In this document: in pieces, positions 45,360-55,961 of the stretch
Numbering within the stretch: position 1 is the first letter of the stretch
Layout: every line of letters begins with the position of its first letter
Source of the DNA: Calliopum simillimum
Lineage: Eukaryota; Arthropoda; Insecta; Diptera; Lauxaniidae
DNA length: 64,000 nt
Assembly (NCBI GenBank): GCA_951812925.1
Contig: OX638368.1
Coordinates: forward strand, 14,881,187-14,945,186
Direction: 5' to 3'
Made by a program: the position numbers and the translations under genes
The notes under the pieces: model-generated
Told to the model about the DNA's origin: nothing
Databases searched by the model: none
What the model saw: only the letters and a program-made list of their open reading frames with translations

Positions 45360-47005
45360 GACGATAAGGTGTTGAAAATGTGACGCTTAATAAAGTTCGG
45401 AATTGTGACGCCAGAAAAGTGTCTCAAAATGTAGCGCTAAAAAAGTGTCGAAAAATGTTACCTACCTTAAACAATGGCAAAAATGTAACAACCCAATGGG
45501 AAACGGAAGCGCATTGAAACGACTTCAGTTGCGCTTCTGGGAAGCAAGAAGCTGCTTCCAGTGCTATCCTCACTGCTTATCTTTTTTAACACAGCGTGTC
45601 CTAGCGGAGATGCACATCTTCAGAAGCAGATGAAATACGCTTCAAATACGCTTCCGTGGAAGCACATATTACTTTTTACTGTAAATTTTGGTAGATTTAT
45701 TAATTTTTATAAGCAATAAAAAAAAAGTAGAATTTGAAAAATTTTGTATGCAACCAGAGATGTGATTCTATTGCGCTCTTTTTGGAAGCAGCTTCATTGC
45801 TTCCCGTTGGGAATAAGTGTCGAAAATGCGACGCAAAAATAATTTTTGAAAATGTGGTGCTAAAAATGCAAAGAAAATATGATGAAAAAAAAAAAATGTT
45901 TCAAAATGTGACGACAAAAACAGAATCATAAATTCGACTCCAAAAAAGTGCCAAAAAAGTACCTAAAAATATGACTCCAATAAAGTTCGAAAAACGTGAC
46001 GCCAAGAAAACGCCAAAAGAGTATTCTATTGCATAACTCACAAATTATGTTAATCATACTTCATGATATTTGCCATTTTTGCTTTTTAAGTATGCGAGGA
46101 AAATGTGATGCTAAAAAGTGTGGAAAATGTGACGCCAAAAAAGTGTCTCAAAATGTGACGCTAAATAAATTTCGAAAATTGTGTCGTCAAAAAATGGGAC
46201 ACTAAGTGTCGAAAATGTGACGGAAAAAAATTTTTGAAAATGTGACGCTAAAAATGTATCGAAAAAAAGTGTTGAAAAATGTGACGCCAAAAAATTGTCG
46301 AAAAATGTGACTCCAATAAAGCGTCAAAAAATATGATATTAAAAAGTGTCAAAAAATGTGATGAAAAAAAAAGTGTTGAAAAATGTGACGACAAAAAAGT
46401 CATAAATGTGATGCCAAAAAAAGGTCGAAAAAAGTGACTCCAATAAAGATCGAATAATGTGATGCTAAAAGTGACGAAAAAAAAATTCATATATGTGACT
46501 CCAAAAAAGTGCCGAAAAATGTGACTCCAATCAAGGTCGAGAAGTAAAAAATTTTCAAAAAATTGTGACGACAAATAAGTGCTAAAAAAGTGTTGAAAAA
46601 TGTGACGAAAATTCCAAAACTGTAACGTCAAAAAATGTGACGCTCAAAAGTGTCGTAAAATGTGACGCCAAGAAAAAGTCAAGAAAATGCCACAAATCGT
46701 CTTCTAATGCATAAATCACAAGTGTCAAAAAATATGACGTGACGTGTACAATGTTATAAAATGTGAAGCCAAAAAAAAATTTCGAAAAATTTTAATCTAA
46801 AAGTTTCGAAAATCGTGACGTTAATAGCGTGTCGAAAAATGTGACGCTAAAAAGTGTTAAAAAATTGTACGCAAAAGTGTCAAAAAATATGACGTTTAAA
46901 AGCGTGTCGCTAAAAAAGTGTCGAAAAACGTGGCGCCTAGAAAGTTTCAAGAAATGTGGCGCAAAAAAATGTCAAAAGAAGTGCCGAAAAATGTAACACG
47001 GCCCC
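45360..47005 (+). repeat. Degenerate 26-bp minisatellite, about 1.3 kb without its insertion
   Basis: Repeats of GTGACGCCAAAAAA(G)TGTC-GAAAAAT with many changes. Clean neighbouring units near 46280-46330 are 26 bp long. The array is interrupted by 45492-45811. The long minus-strand open frame 46248-46631 (127 codons, His/Phe/Ser-rich) is a product of the repeat, not a gene. Confidence 0.8.
45492..45811. mobile_element. 320-bp inverted-repeat element inserted in the minisatellite
   Basis: Ends CCCAATGGGAA and, on the complement, CCCAACGGGAAGC, with GGAAGC-type strings (GAAGCGC, GAAGCAGCTTC, GCTTCC) spread through the interior. Repeat units flank it on both sides. No target duplication was settled. 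Similar ends occur at 38690 and 39581. Confidence 0.6.
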
Positions 47006-49450
47006 TTAGCACAAGCCAAAAAAATTTAATTTCAAAAAATTAATAAGATTGGCATCTAATACAATTTATATTCATTCTCGCCCGTAAACAAAGGATTACG
47101 GGTTTTGAACTTTATCTGAATAATAAGATGAAATTTATGCAAGAACCTTAATTTTATGAGGAATAAAATTGCACTAAACGGGTACAAACCAGAAAAACTG
47201 GAACTTACTAGGCGAATGCGACTTGGGACGTCCAAAGGACATGATGAGAAAATGTCAGCTCTTTAGAATAATATATAATATTTATACAACAGACATCACC
47301 TCGCGGTGCTATTTCCTAGAAAGTGTCAATGTAAGTTCTGCAATAGCAGATGGCTTTTCCAAACTTTTTCTTTGGAACCAGTGTAATGTATATAAATAGT
47401 TGTATAAAGTCCTGTAATCTATTTTGCGAATTGAATAAAGCAATTGTCTTCAAGCATTAAAAAGTGTGAGTTTGATTACAACGCGATCCAACGATTAAAG
47501 TCGTATTAAGTACTTAATGCTTGTTTATTTAAGGACTACAAGCCGAAAGAACAAAGAATTTTTATAAGCATCAAACTTTAACTAAGACCATAATAAGGTC
47601 ACTTTAAATTACTTCTGCAAAATCTTAGTTAAACTGTGGTCATTTTATGTTGTCAAAGAAAATACTTTATTTTTAAGTTGTTAACAAACACATTAAAATA
47701 AACTCTCCTCAAGACAACAGCTTGGCAGATAAGTTGGGACAAATGCGCACATACTAAATAACTCTCAAAAATATGCTGCCAAACTATTAAAACATCTAAA
47801 GTGTACACAATGAAAAAAATGAAGACAAAAAATACCCAAGAAAAGAAAGAAAAAAAAAACAACTTCCATCCAGCTAACGAACCAAAAACACCAAAAACAG
47901 AAGCAAAACACTAAATAATGAGTTTATTGAAACACCAACCAAGTCAGTCAACCGACCACTCCCACTGTAACCAGTGTTGCCATCAACATCATCATCATCA
48001 ACAACAACAGCAACAACATTTTGAGGAAAAGTTAAATTCCTTCATTTCCTTTTCCATCATGCTGTGAACGCTTACATGTGTTTTCCGGCGCAACATTTTG
48101 TGCTAAGCGGCTACTGCTGCTGCTGCTGGTTGTGTCCAGCATTGATAAAGATAAATACAAGTTGGGTGATGCTGTGCAAAACAAAAACGACAACAACAAT
48201 AACAATCTATTGAAAGGATTTTCCTGCGTTTGCCTCAAGGATATGTGCCATGCTATTACTGCTGCTGCATACGTTAACTCTTATCAGAAAACATTGAAGC
48301 GACCAACCGAGTCTGATGCTGAGACTTACGCTGATGCTGCCCTGATGTAAAGGCAAAGGCTAAATATAAATGCCTTTTTATTTATGATGTAGGAATTTTC
48401 TTAATAACGACGATCTTGCTATAATTTTCTGCAATTTAGGTTACAACAGGGCTGTGGCGTTCATATATGGCAGTTTCTTATTTTGCCTTTTTTGTTTGCC
48501 CACACTCTCGCCACCAAATCGTTTAAATACAATTTATGTTCTTTTAGTGGACATCTGCTGTGTGTCCAGGAGCAACACCAACAACAGTAGCAGCAGTTAG
48601 GAAGCGAACAAGTTAATACACCCCCTTAATTAAATTGTTGATAAAACATTTAATTTATGTGGAGTTAAATTTATTAAAATTATAAAATAAAAAATATGGT
48701 ATGTACATACATTACATGCAGCAAAAATATTTAATTAAAGTGTGTATTACAAATAAAAGGGAGTTCATATTAACATAAAATTCTTACAATAAAAAAATTT
48801 TAAAAATTTATGCTAACAATTAATTGAATTTTTTCAATTGTGGTAATCGTTAATATTAAAATGCATTTTGTTGTTAATTGCAACCAAAATTGTTAAATGT
48901 TCCATTGAGTACACGAAGAGATTCATGCAAGTAGGCGTTGCACAAAAAATAAACAAAAACTTTTGGTTCATCTTTTTGTTGAATTTTAACTTGACATGTC
49001 ATATGAGTAACATTTAATATACCGAAAATCTAGTTTATTGCACGTAAAAGTGTGCCACAAATATATATTTTCGAGAAAAATTTACTTGTCGTTGTAAAAT
49101 TGATGAGGGCGATTCCACAAAAAAACCGTATTTTATCGTCCTACTAATTTTCAACGTTAAGAAATGGCAAATTTGCATTTTAAATGGTATAATTCATTAT
49201 TGTTTTCTGAATGTTAAATTGGTAACTGTCGTCATTGAAGTAAGTATTTTGCAACGATACTGGAGCCCTCCCTTTTAAGTTGAAAAACTAGAAAGTTTCA
49301 TTAAGTTATCTTAAGACATTACTAATTAACTAACTAAATGATTGATTATAAGCTTGTAACGTTGCACAATATTAAATTTAACTGAAAAACCATTTGTCCT
49401 CAAGTTTAATCAATTTGGATCTAATTTTAAAACTAAACAATAATTAGCAA
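47006..49450. other. Non-coding stretch with CAT, CAA and CTG microsatellites
   Basis: Runs of CATCATCATC and CAACAACA at 47985-48020 and GCTGCTGCTGCTGG at 48115-48130. The open frame 48078-48350 (90 codons) starts MFSGATFCAKR then six Leu from the CTG run. It looks like a signal peptide but is explained by the microsatellite. No other feature. Confidence 0.4.
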
Positions 49451-49599
49451 GCGTGTTACCTTTGGCCTATCCAAAAATTAAATGCCCTACACTACAGTAT
49501 TTTTTCAGATTTCTTGTTTGCATTCACTTTGTTTTTTCTCAGAGCTATTACTATACTATTCCAAGTATCTATGTAAAATTTGAATCCATTACCTCAAAT

Positions 49600-49990
49600 A
49601 ATCATTGATATTGCTTGTATGAGAGGTGCCACGCGCTCTTATCTGAGTTCGCCTAGCAATTGCACAGAGCTTGTCCTAATCATTCATAGTATCTGTGCGA
49701 AATTTTGTTACATTACGTCAAACAACGCTTGTGTAAGAGCGTTTTGAAAACTTTCAGTGTATGGGAGGTGCCACGCCCTCTTTTCCGAATCCACTAAGTT
49801 TCTGATTAGAGCTTGCATTTACTATTCTTAGCTTCTGAGTGAAACTTGGTTGGACTATCTCAAAAAATACTTTCAGTATAGCATTTTGAAATTTTTGTTT
49901 ATATGGGAGGTACCACGCCTCTTGTCCAAATTCACCCAACTTTTGTTCTGAGCTTGCAATTGCTATTTATAGTATTTGGTTGGTTGCGTT
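49600..49990 (-). repeat. Three units of the 142-bp repeat inside copy E
   Basis: GAGGTGCCACGC-type strings at about 49623, 49765 and 49907, each followed by TC-T-TCCGAATTC-like sequence and GAGCTTGCA. Same unit as at 28.9-29.5 kb. Confidence 0.65.
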
Positions 49991-50329
49991 ATCGTCTATA
50001 ATGCTGAAAAAATTGCGATTTTAATGTTTTATTTGTACTAGAGGTCGCCTTGTGGCCAAAATTCGACCATTTCGATTTGACCATAAAATAAAGGAAAAAG
50101 TTTTTATACCCTTCCTTGGCCGATAAAACACAAAAAGCTTTTAATATTCTTCCTTATGATTCGGGCTATCTGCATTGGTGCAACAGCTAAGTTGCAATAT
50201 CGTACTTTCCATTTAGAGGCGTGTAACTCCTACCAAAGAGCAAACAGTTTTTGATATCTTTCTATACCAAAATTCATAAAAATCAATCATGCTATCGTGC
50301 TATATAGTGCCAACTCTATATCTATACCA

Positions 50330-51058
50330 AATTTCGTTAAAATCGATGCAGCGGTTTAGCTGTGAGAGCGTTTTTTTCATTTAGTGGCGTGGCACCGCCC
50401 ACTGAAAAACGTAATGGTCATATTATCGTTCCTTAGTGCTAACCCTATCTTCATACCAAATTTCGTTGAAACCGATGCAGCGGCTTAGCCGTGAGGGCAT
50501 TTTTTCCATTTAGGGGCGTGGCACCTCCCACTGAAAAACATAATGCTCATATAATCGTTCCTTAGTGCAAACCCTATCTTCGTACCAAATTTCGTTAAAA
50601 TCGATGCAGCGGTTTAGCTGTGAGAGCGTTTTTCCATTAAGGGGCGTGGCACCGCCCACTGAAAAACGTAATGGTCATATTATCGTTCCTTAATACTAAC
50701 CCTATCTTCATACCAAATTTCGTTGAATCCGATGCAGCGGCTTAGCCGTGAGAGCGTTTTTTCCATTTATGGGCGTGGCACCTCCCACTGAAAAACATAA
50801 TGATCATATAATCGTTCTTTAGTGCTAACCCTATCTTCATACCAAATTTCGTTAAAATCGATGCATCGGTTTAGCTGTGAGAGCGTTTTTTTCATTTATG
50901 GGCGTGGCACTGCCCACTGAAAAGATAATGGTCATGTTATCGTTCTTAAGTGCCAATCCTATCTCCATACCAAATTTCGTTGAAACCGATGAAGCGGCTT
51001 AGCCGTGAGAGCGTTTTTTCCATTTAGGGGCGTGGCACCGCCCACTTTAAAAAAAAAA
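50330..51058 (-). repeat. Six tandem 129-bp units arranged as three A-B dimers
   Basis: GGCGTGGCAC recurs about every 127-130 bp at 50386, 50515, 50643, 50772, 50901 and 51029. Units 1, 3 and 5 read AAAATCGATGCA(G/T)CGGTTT and AGCTGTGAGAGCG. Units 2, 4 and 6 read CCGATG(C/A)AGCGGCTTAG and CCGTGAG. So the repeat unit of order is a dimer of about 257 bp. Confidence 0.8.
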
Positions 51059-51410
51059 AAAAACCTATGCACTGCTCCTCCTCACAACCTTTCCAACAAA
51101 AATGCAAAAAAATCAAGCAAATCGGTTAAGATTTAGGTATAGAAACAGGGACCTAACCGATTTCGTTTGCCTATTTATATATAGATGGGTGGCAGGCCTA
51201 TTTTTCTCAATTTCAATCCCACGAGCTAACTTTTGCGATGGAGGTGTACCGAATTTCATCGAATTATCTTGCTTAGTTTTCCCGTGAAAAATATTTCAAT
51301 AGGCAGTCAGCCAGTCAGACGGATATGGCTATATCGACTCAGGAGGTGACGCTGAATATGTATACTTTTCCATACATGCCACATGAATATACCCTAAGTA
51401 TAGGGTATAA

Positions 51411-51893
51411 AAAGTGCTACTGATTCGTACTCCTAAATATTTGTACTAAATGTTTACGTCGTTTAGAATCGCTTACTAAGATTTTTCGACATTTCGTGAA
51501 TTTTTATTGAACAAACAGGCTTTATCGTGGTATAAAATCCTTCTTTTCTTTATGAGTAAAACAAATAAAATTTTTTTTTCTTAACGGTGTCTTCCACCCA
51601 TACATACAACATGAGCGGAAAAATTTAAAATTTTATTTAAACGCTTTACCGTGGATATTCACTATGGACAACTACAAGCAAGATGAAAATATAATTTCCA
51701 GATAATTTATCATTATTTTTACGTTTAGTAGGTATGGCAACTTTAATCTACATATTTAAACTATTTGCGGCCTTGGAAAAAGATTTCTTTTTTGCTTCGC
51801 TTTTTTCTAGACAGTTTTTTGCAGAATCACCCATGATTTTGAGTTGAAAAAATGATATCAGTCAAATGGCTACCTCCTAAGTAGAGGGTCGTT
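51411..51893. other. Unassigned sequence at the 3' side of the nested mariners
   Basis: Should include the 3' terminal repeat of the outer mariner; TAGTAGGTATGGCAACTTTA near 51728 is vaguely like its 5' end, but I could not fix the boundary. Confidence 0.35.
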
Positions 51894-52448
51894 TTATTGC
51901 GTTTTGAATTGCATGCGTTCAAACAATTTGACATAGCAGTTTTCCCATTCCTTTAAAGACACCTCCAAAACATGGTTTTTGAATGCTTTAACTGCTTCTT
52001 CGGCGCTCGTAAATCGTTGGCCATGCAGTTTACCTTTGATGCTTGGGAACAAGAAGAAGTCATTGGGTGCCAAATAATTATTGTACGGAGGATGAGTAAT
52101 CAATTCGACTGCTCAAAAATTCACCTGTTTCACGAGATGTGTGAGAGCTCGCATTGTCATGATGGAAAATGATGGAAAATGACGAATTTCGTCGTGTACC
52201 ACTCAAAATTGAACGTCCTACGTTGCTCAAGCGGAACAGTGGCCAAATGACCCATCCGGCCGAAGAAACAGGCGACCATTTGCTTCGAAGTGCTTCTTCC
52301 ACTAACAATTTTTGTTGGATTTAGCTAGTCTTGGAATACCCACACGGTCGATTGCTGTTTTGTTTCCGGCTCATATACTTATATCCATGATTCGTCACCT
52401 GTCACGATCTTATACACGTCTTTTGAAGCACCACGTTTGAATTTTTTA

Positions 52449-53376
52449 TTGGGTGTTGGAATTAGTTTTAAAGGTTTTCTAAGAGATGGCGTAACTATCA
52501 ATAGATCGCATCGGGCACACCTGTGACTATATTCATTTCAAAGCACATTGTCTAAGCTTCATTTTTCAGTATGTGTCATTCCACTGAAGTGTAAACAACA
52601 TACATATATTTTTTTCTCTGTGAACATGTCGACTTTCGTTCCAACAAAACGCAATTTGCGGGAAGGTTTACTTTTGTGCTTCCATTTGAAGAAAAAAGCG
52701 GTTGAAGCACAACAATGAAGCACTGGCGATGAAAAGTGGATCCTTTACGATAATCCTAAGCGAAAAAATCGTGGGGACCACCCGGCCATGCATCAACATC
52801 GACGGCCAAGCCGAATATTCATGGCGCCAAGCTTATGCTGTGTATTTGGTGGGATCAGAAGGGTGTCGTGTACTATGAGCTGCTAAAACCTAACGAAACC
52901 ATCACTGGGGAACGCTACCAACAACAATTGATGCAATCGAGCCGAGCATTAAAGGTTAAACGGCTGGAATATGCCAAAAGACACGACAAAGTGGTTTTTC
53001 AACATGACAACGCACGGCCACATGTTGCAAGAACCGTCAAGGAAACGTTGGAGGCGCTGAATTGGGATGTGCTACCCCACCCGCTTTATAGCCCAGACAT
53101 AGCCCCTTCCGACTACCACCTATTCAGATCGATGACGCATGGCTTGGCTGAGCAGCGCTTCACTTCTTACGAGGATACTAAAAAATGGGTCGATTCGTGG
53201 ATTGCCTCAAAAGACGAGTCGTTCTTCCGGCGCGGAATCCATATGCTGCCAGAAAGATGGGAAAATGTTGTAGCTAACGATGGACAATACTTTGAATAAT
53301 ATACATTGTACCGTTGTTTCTAAATAAACGCTCAAAAACCGAAAAAAAAACCTTTAAAATTAATTCCAACACCCAA
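52449..53376 (+). mobile_element. 928-bp internally deleted mariner nested in the mellifera-type copy
   Basis: Ends TTGGGTGTTGGAATTA and its complement (about 30 bp of inverted repeat with one change), with TA at 52447-52448 and 53377-53378. Opposite orientation to the host element. About 350 bp of the transposase gene is missing. Confidence 0.9.
52626..53299 (+). pseudogene. Mariner transposase with large internal deletion
   Basis: ATG at 52626 gives MSTFVPTKRNLREGLLLCFH and stops after AEAQQ-like residues. The middle of the protein is deleted, and sequence resumes with TGDEKWILYDNPKRK (first catalytic Asp). One frameshift follows. From 52835 an open frame of 154 codons runs MLCIWWDQKGVVYYELL, VVFQHDNARPHVA (second Asp), YSPDIAPSDYHLFRSM (third Asp) to PERWENVVANDGQYFE. 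Spacing between the second and third Asp is 34 residues, as in mariners. This frame is the longest in the window but lacks the DNA-binding domain. Confidence 0.85.
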
Positions 53377-53979
53377 TAATCATTTCCTTACACCAAACGA
53401 TGCGAGCCTTTTTTTGAGCGATTGATAAATTATGGGGTTTCCAACGAGCACGAACGTTTTCTACAACTAAGTGTTCAAGCAAAATCGAATTTATAGGAGT
53501 GGAACTAATGTGCAAGGATGCTTCTATCTCACAATATGCCACATGACGATCTTTCATTATCAGTTTATGCACTGCATAGATGTTTTATGGCACAACAACC
53601 GATTTTGGATGACCTTCACGGCATTCGTCGGTGACCGAACTCCGACCACATTTGAATTCACCATACCAACCATATACTGTGGTTTTTGATGATGCTTTAT
53701 CGCCTTGCAAAGAACTGAGTTCATCGACACATTCTTGTTGTTATAATCCACGTCGAAAGTTGTGAAAAATAATCCAACGAAAACCTTTTCTTGAAATTTC
53801 CATTTTTTGGCCAAATTGATTTTCTTAACCCACTGGAAACAAAACAAATAGCACTTGTACATCAAAACGTTGTGAGTACGTTTATGCTAAAACATAACAA
53901 ACTTTATTATAGAGTTGCCAGATTGTAGCTATTGACATTAGTGTTGCCAGTTCCCGAAACATAAGTAGTGCCCCTCGTA

Positions 53980-55961
53980 GTTAAATTCATCGATTTAACA
54001 CAAGAACGCATTATTTTTGTTTTTTTCATGTACAGTTGATTTAAAAACTTCAAAAATCGATTAAAAAAACATCTGACGTTCTGGACGAAACAATGTTTAT
54101 TTTTTTTACGTCTACTTTAAGAATTTTTTGGATTTTCTCATGTGTTTTCCAAAAAGTTTTAAATTGTCGGACAGTGTAATCAAAACAAAGTAAATTTAAA
54201 AATAACGAACGTAGATTGCGTAGAATTATCTTCAATACAAATCTGAGGCGAGTCGTCCTGGACAGATGTATCTACATTTACACCAAAGATTTGAGCACCC
54301 GCACCCGATTTGAGCACAATGCTATTCTCGTTGATAAGCTTGGGTCAAGTTTACTTTAGTAACGCTTCATATTTTTTTTTAAAAAGCTTTTTTCTCAAGC
54401 TTTCAATTTTGAGAAAAAATATGTAATCAAAAAGTGACGCTTGGATCTTAATTCGGTGATATTGTCATTGGAACCTTCGTATATAGCTTTTAGAAAAACC
54501 GGTATAAGTTGGAAGTCCTTTGATGGTTTTCAAAAATATTCGTATCATATGAAAGTATGTATTTCTAATAAGCTATGAAATTGTCATATAAAAGTTTATA
54601 ATTTGTTATATACAATTCGCGTTCCCTGTTAAAAAATTTAAAAAATAAATTCTTACAAAAAAGCCAAAATACTTCCTCTTAAAATATCTGTTTATAACTT
54701 CACTTTCCACTTTCACAAAATATTTTTTGAATAACGTACCAGTGAGTACGAGAAAATATTTTCGATTATTCATGAAAAGGCCAATTACTTATGCACATCA
54801 CGATTTCAATAATTTTTCTAAAATTTCAGATAAATATGAAGAGCACATCCTTATTTGTATTTTTGCTTCTTCACTTTGATAATATTTCATCATACTTAAT
54901 CACAATAAACATCACTACATTCCAACAAATACATACTCCATTTTTTTAAAAAAAAGAACATCCTCTGTTAAGCTGTTGAATCGCAACACTAGCAACTTGC
55001 AAGCGCATGTTGAAAAAATGCTGTCATTTAAAAACAAATGACAAACATTTAACCCCAAGGAAACACAAATTAACTACTAGCAAAGTTATTTGACCTACAG
55101 CTCAAGAACTGATCCAGGAAAAAGTTTTATAAATTTGTTTTATAAAATTTGTAGCATCAGCTGAAAATGTAGAAAAAATGTAGAACAAAAAATTGTTAAC
55201 ATAATTTATGCTGTATAAAAACAAAAAGTGTGTCAGAATAACAACAACAGCAACAACAACAAACAAAGAAATGCTGGTATGAAAATTTATTTTTTCTTTA
55301 TTACACATTTTAACTCAAAAACTTTTCTAGTCATCACAACAAAACTTAATGCCACAAAAAAAATACATCGCCAATTAGTGCGGGCCGCAAAAAAAAAAGT
55401 TGTTGCTATTTTCCACATAAAACCTAAGGGAGAAAAACCAAACAAACCAAACGGAAGCAAAAGCAAATAACAAATAAAAACAGATGGCCAGAGTTTTGTG
55501 TGTCTGTGTGTGTTTTTATAGCACCTTCGTGCAATAACACAGGTAGCGTGAGCAGCAATGGCAGCAACATCATTCGCAGCAGCAGCAACATTCTCCTCTA
55601 AATGAGAAGATACAGCAACACTCCGTCACTAATTAATTAATAACCAAAGTTTCAGCCACAACCATCCCAACCAACTTCAACCAACTTCATAGCGAATTAT
55701 GGATGTGGGTGATGATGCCAGCCGTCGGGTTATTTATGAACAAGTTGATTGGTTGGTGTATCGAGCACAAAGTATCGAGACCGTGAGCAATTAAATAGAA
55801 GATGCTGAGAAAAAGTAGTAAGCAAATTAGAATTCTGTAATACAACTCCGGTTGATAAGTGAAAACTTTCACATAATTGGCAATAACTCTCAAACAATGA
55901 GTGCTTTTTCTTGCCTACTTTTTAAAGCAAAATTTATGTCAATTTCTAGAGCCCATAATAA
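53980..55961. other. AT-rich stretch with one old palindrome-arm fragment
   Basis: The segment 54410-54560 (GTATAAGTTGGAAGTC, TATCATATGAAAGTA) is a diverged relative of one arm of the 35.96-kb palindrome. (CAA)n tracts lie at 55240-55265 and (CAG)-like tracts at 55550-55590. The open frame 55228-55470 is Asn/Lys-rich without motif. Confidence 0.45.

Larger units (their letters stand above)
49451..51410 (-). mobile_element. Dispersed family copy E (inverted, with a second internal array)
   Basis: Read on the minus strand: head TATACCCTATACTTAGGG-type end at 51392-51410, GAGTCGATATAGCCATAT near 51340, then the 129-bp array (50330-51058), then 142-bp-type units (49600-49990), and the family end GCCTATCCAAAAATTAAATG at 49466-49485. 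About twice as long as other copies because of the extra array. Confidence 0.65.
51894..53803 (-). pseudogene. Mellifera-type mariner transposase pseudogene, interrupted
   Basis: ATG at 53803 starts MEISRKGFRWIIFHNFRRGL. Then come CREGHPKSVVVP, the HKLIMKDRHVAYCEIEASL segment (53360-53572 frame) and KPHNLSIAQKKARIVWCKEM. The element 52449-53376 interrupts here. Beyond it the sequence resumes with KDVYKIVTGDESWI (first catalytic Asp, followed by a stop), KQMVACFFGRMGHLATVPLE, IIFHHDNASSHTS (second Asp) and HPPYNNYLAPNDFFLFPSIK (third Asp), ending MQFKTQ and a stop at 51894. All three catalytic Asp remain, but stops, frameshifts and small deletions make it inactive. Confidence 0.85.
51894..53979 (-). 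mobile_element. Mellifera-type mariner (outer element), split by another mariner
   Basis: The 5' end on the minus strand begins about 53979 with TACGAGGGGCACTACTTATG, then GGCAACAC and AGCATAAACGTACTCACAAC, which match the 10.2-kb element. The transposase reads leftward and is interrupted at a TA by 52449-53376. The 3' boundary beyond the stop at 51894 is unresolved. Confidence 0.7.

Noticed and set aside
46248..46631. 127-codon minus-strand open frame rich in His, Phe and Ser
   Set aside because: It lies wholly in the 26-bp minisatellite; the pattern is the repeat read in shifting frames, with no gene signals.
45360..47005. CRISPR-like array
   Set aside because: Repeat units are directly adjacent and degenerate, with no unique spacers, and the genome is eukaryotic.
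48078..48350. 90-codon open frame with a signal-peptide-like start
   Set aside because: The Leu run comes from a CTG microsatellite and the Asn run from a CAA one; there is no domain, splice or conservation evidence.
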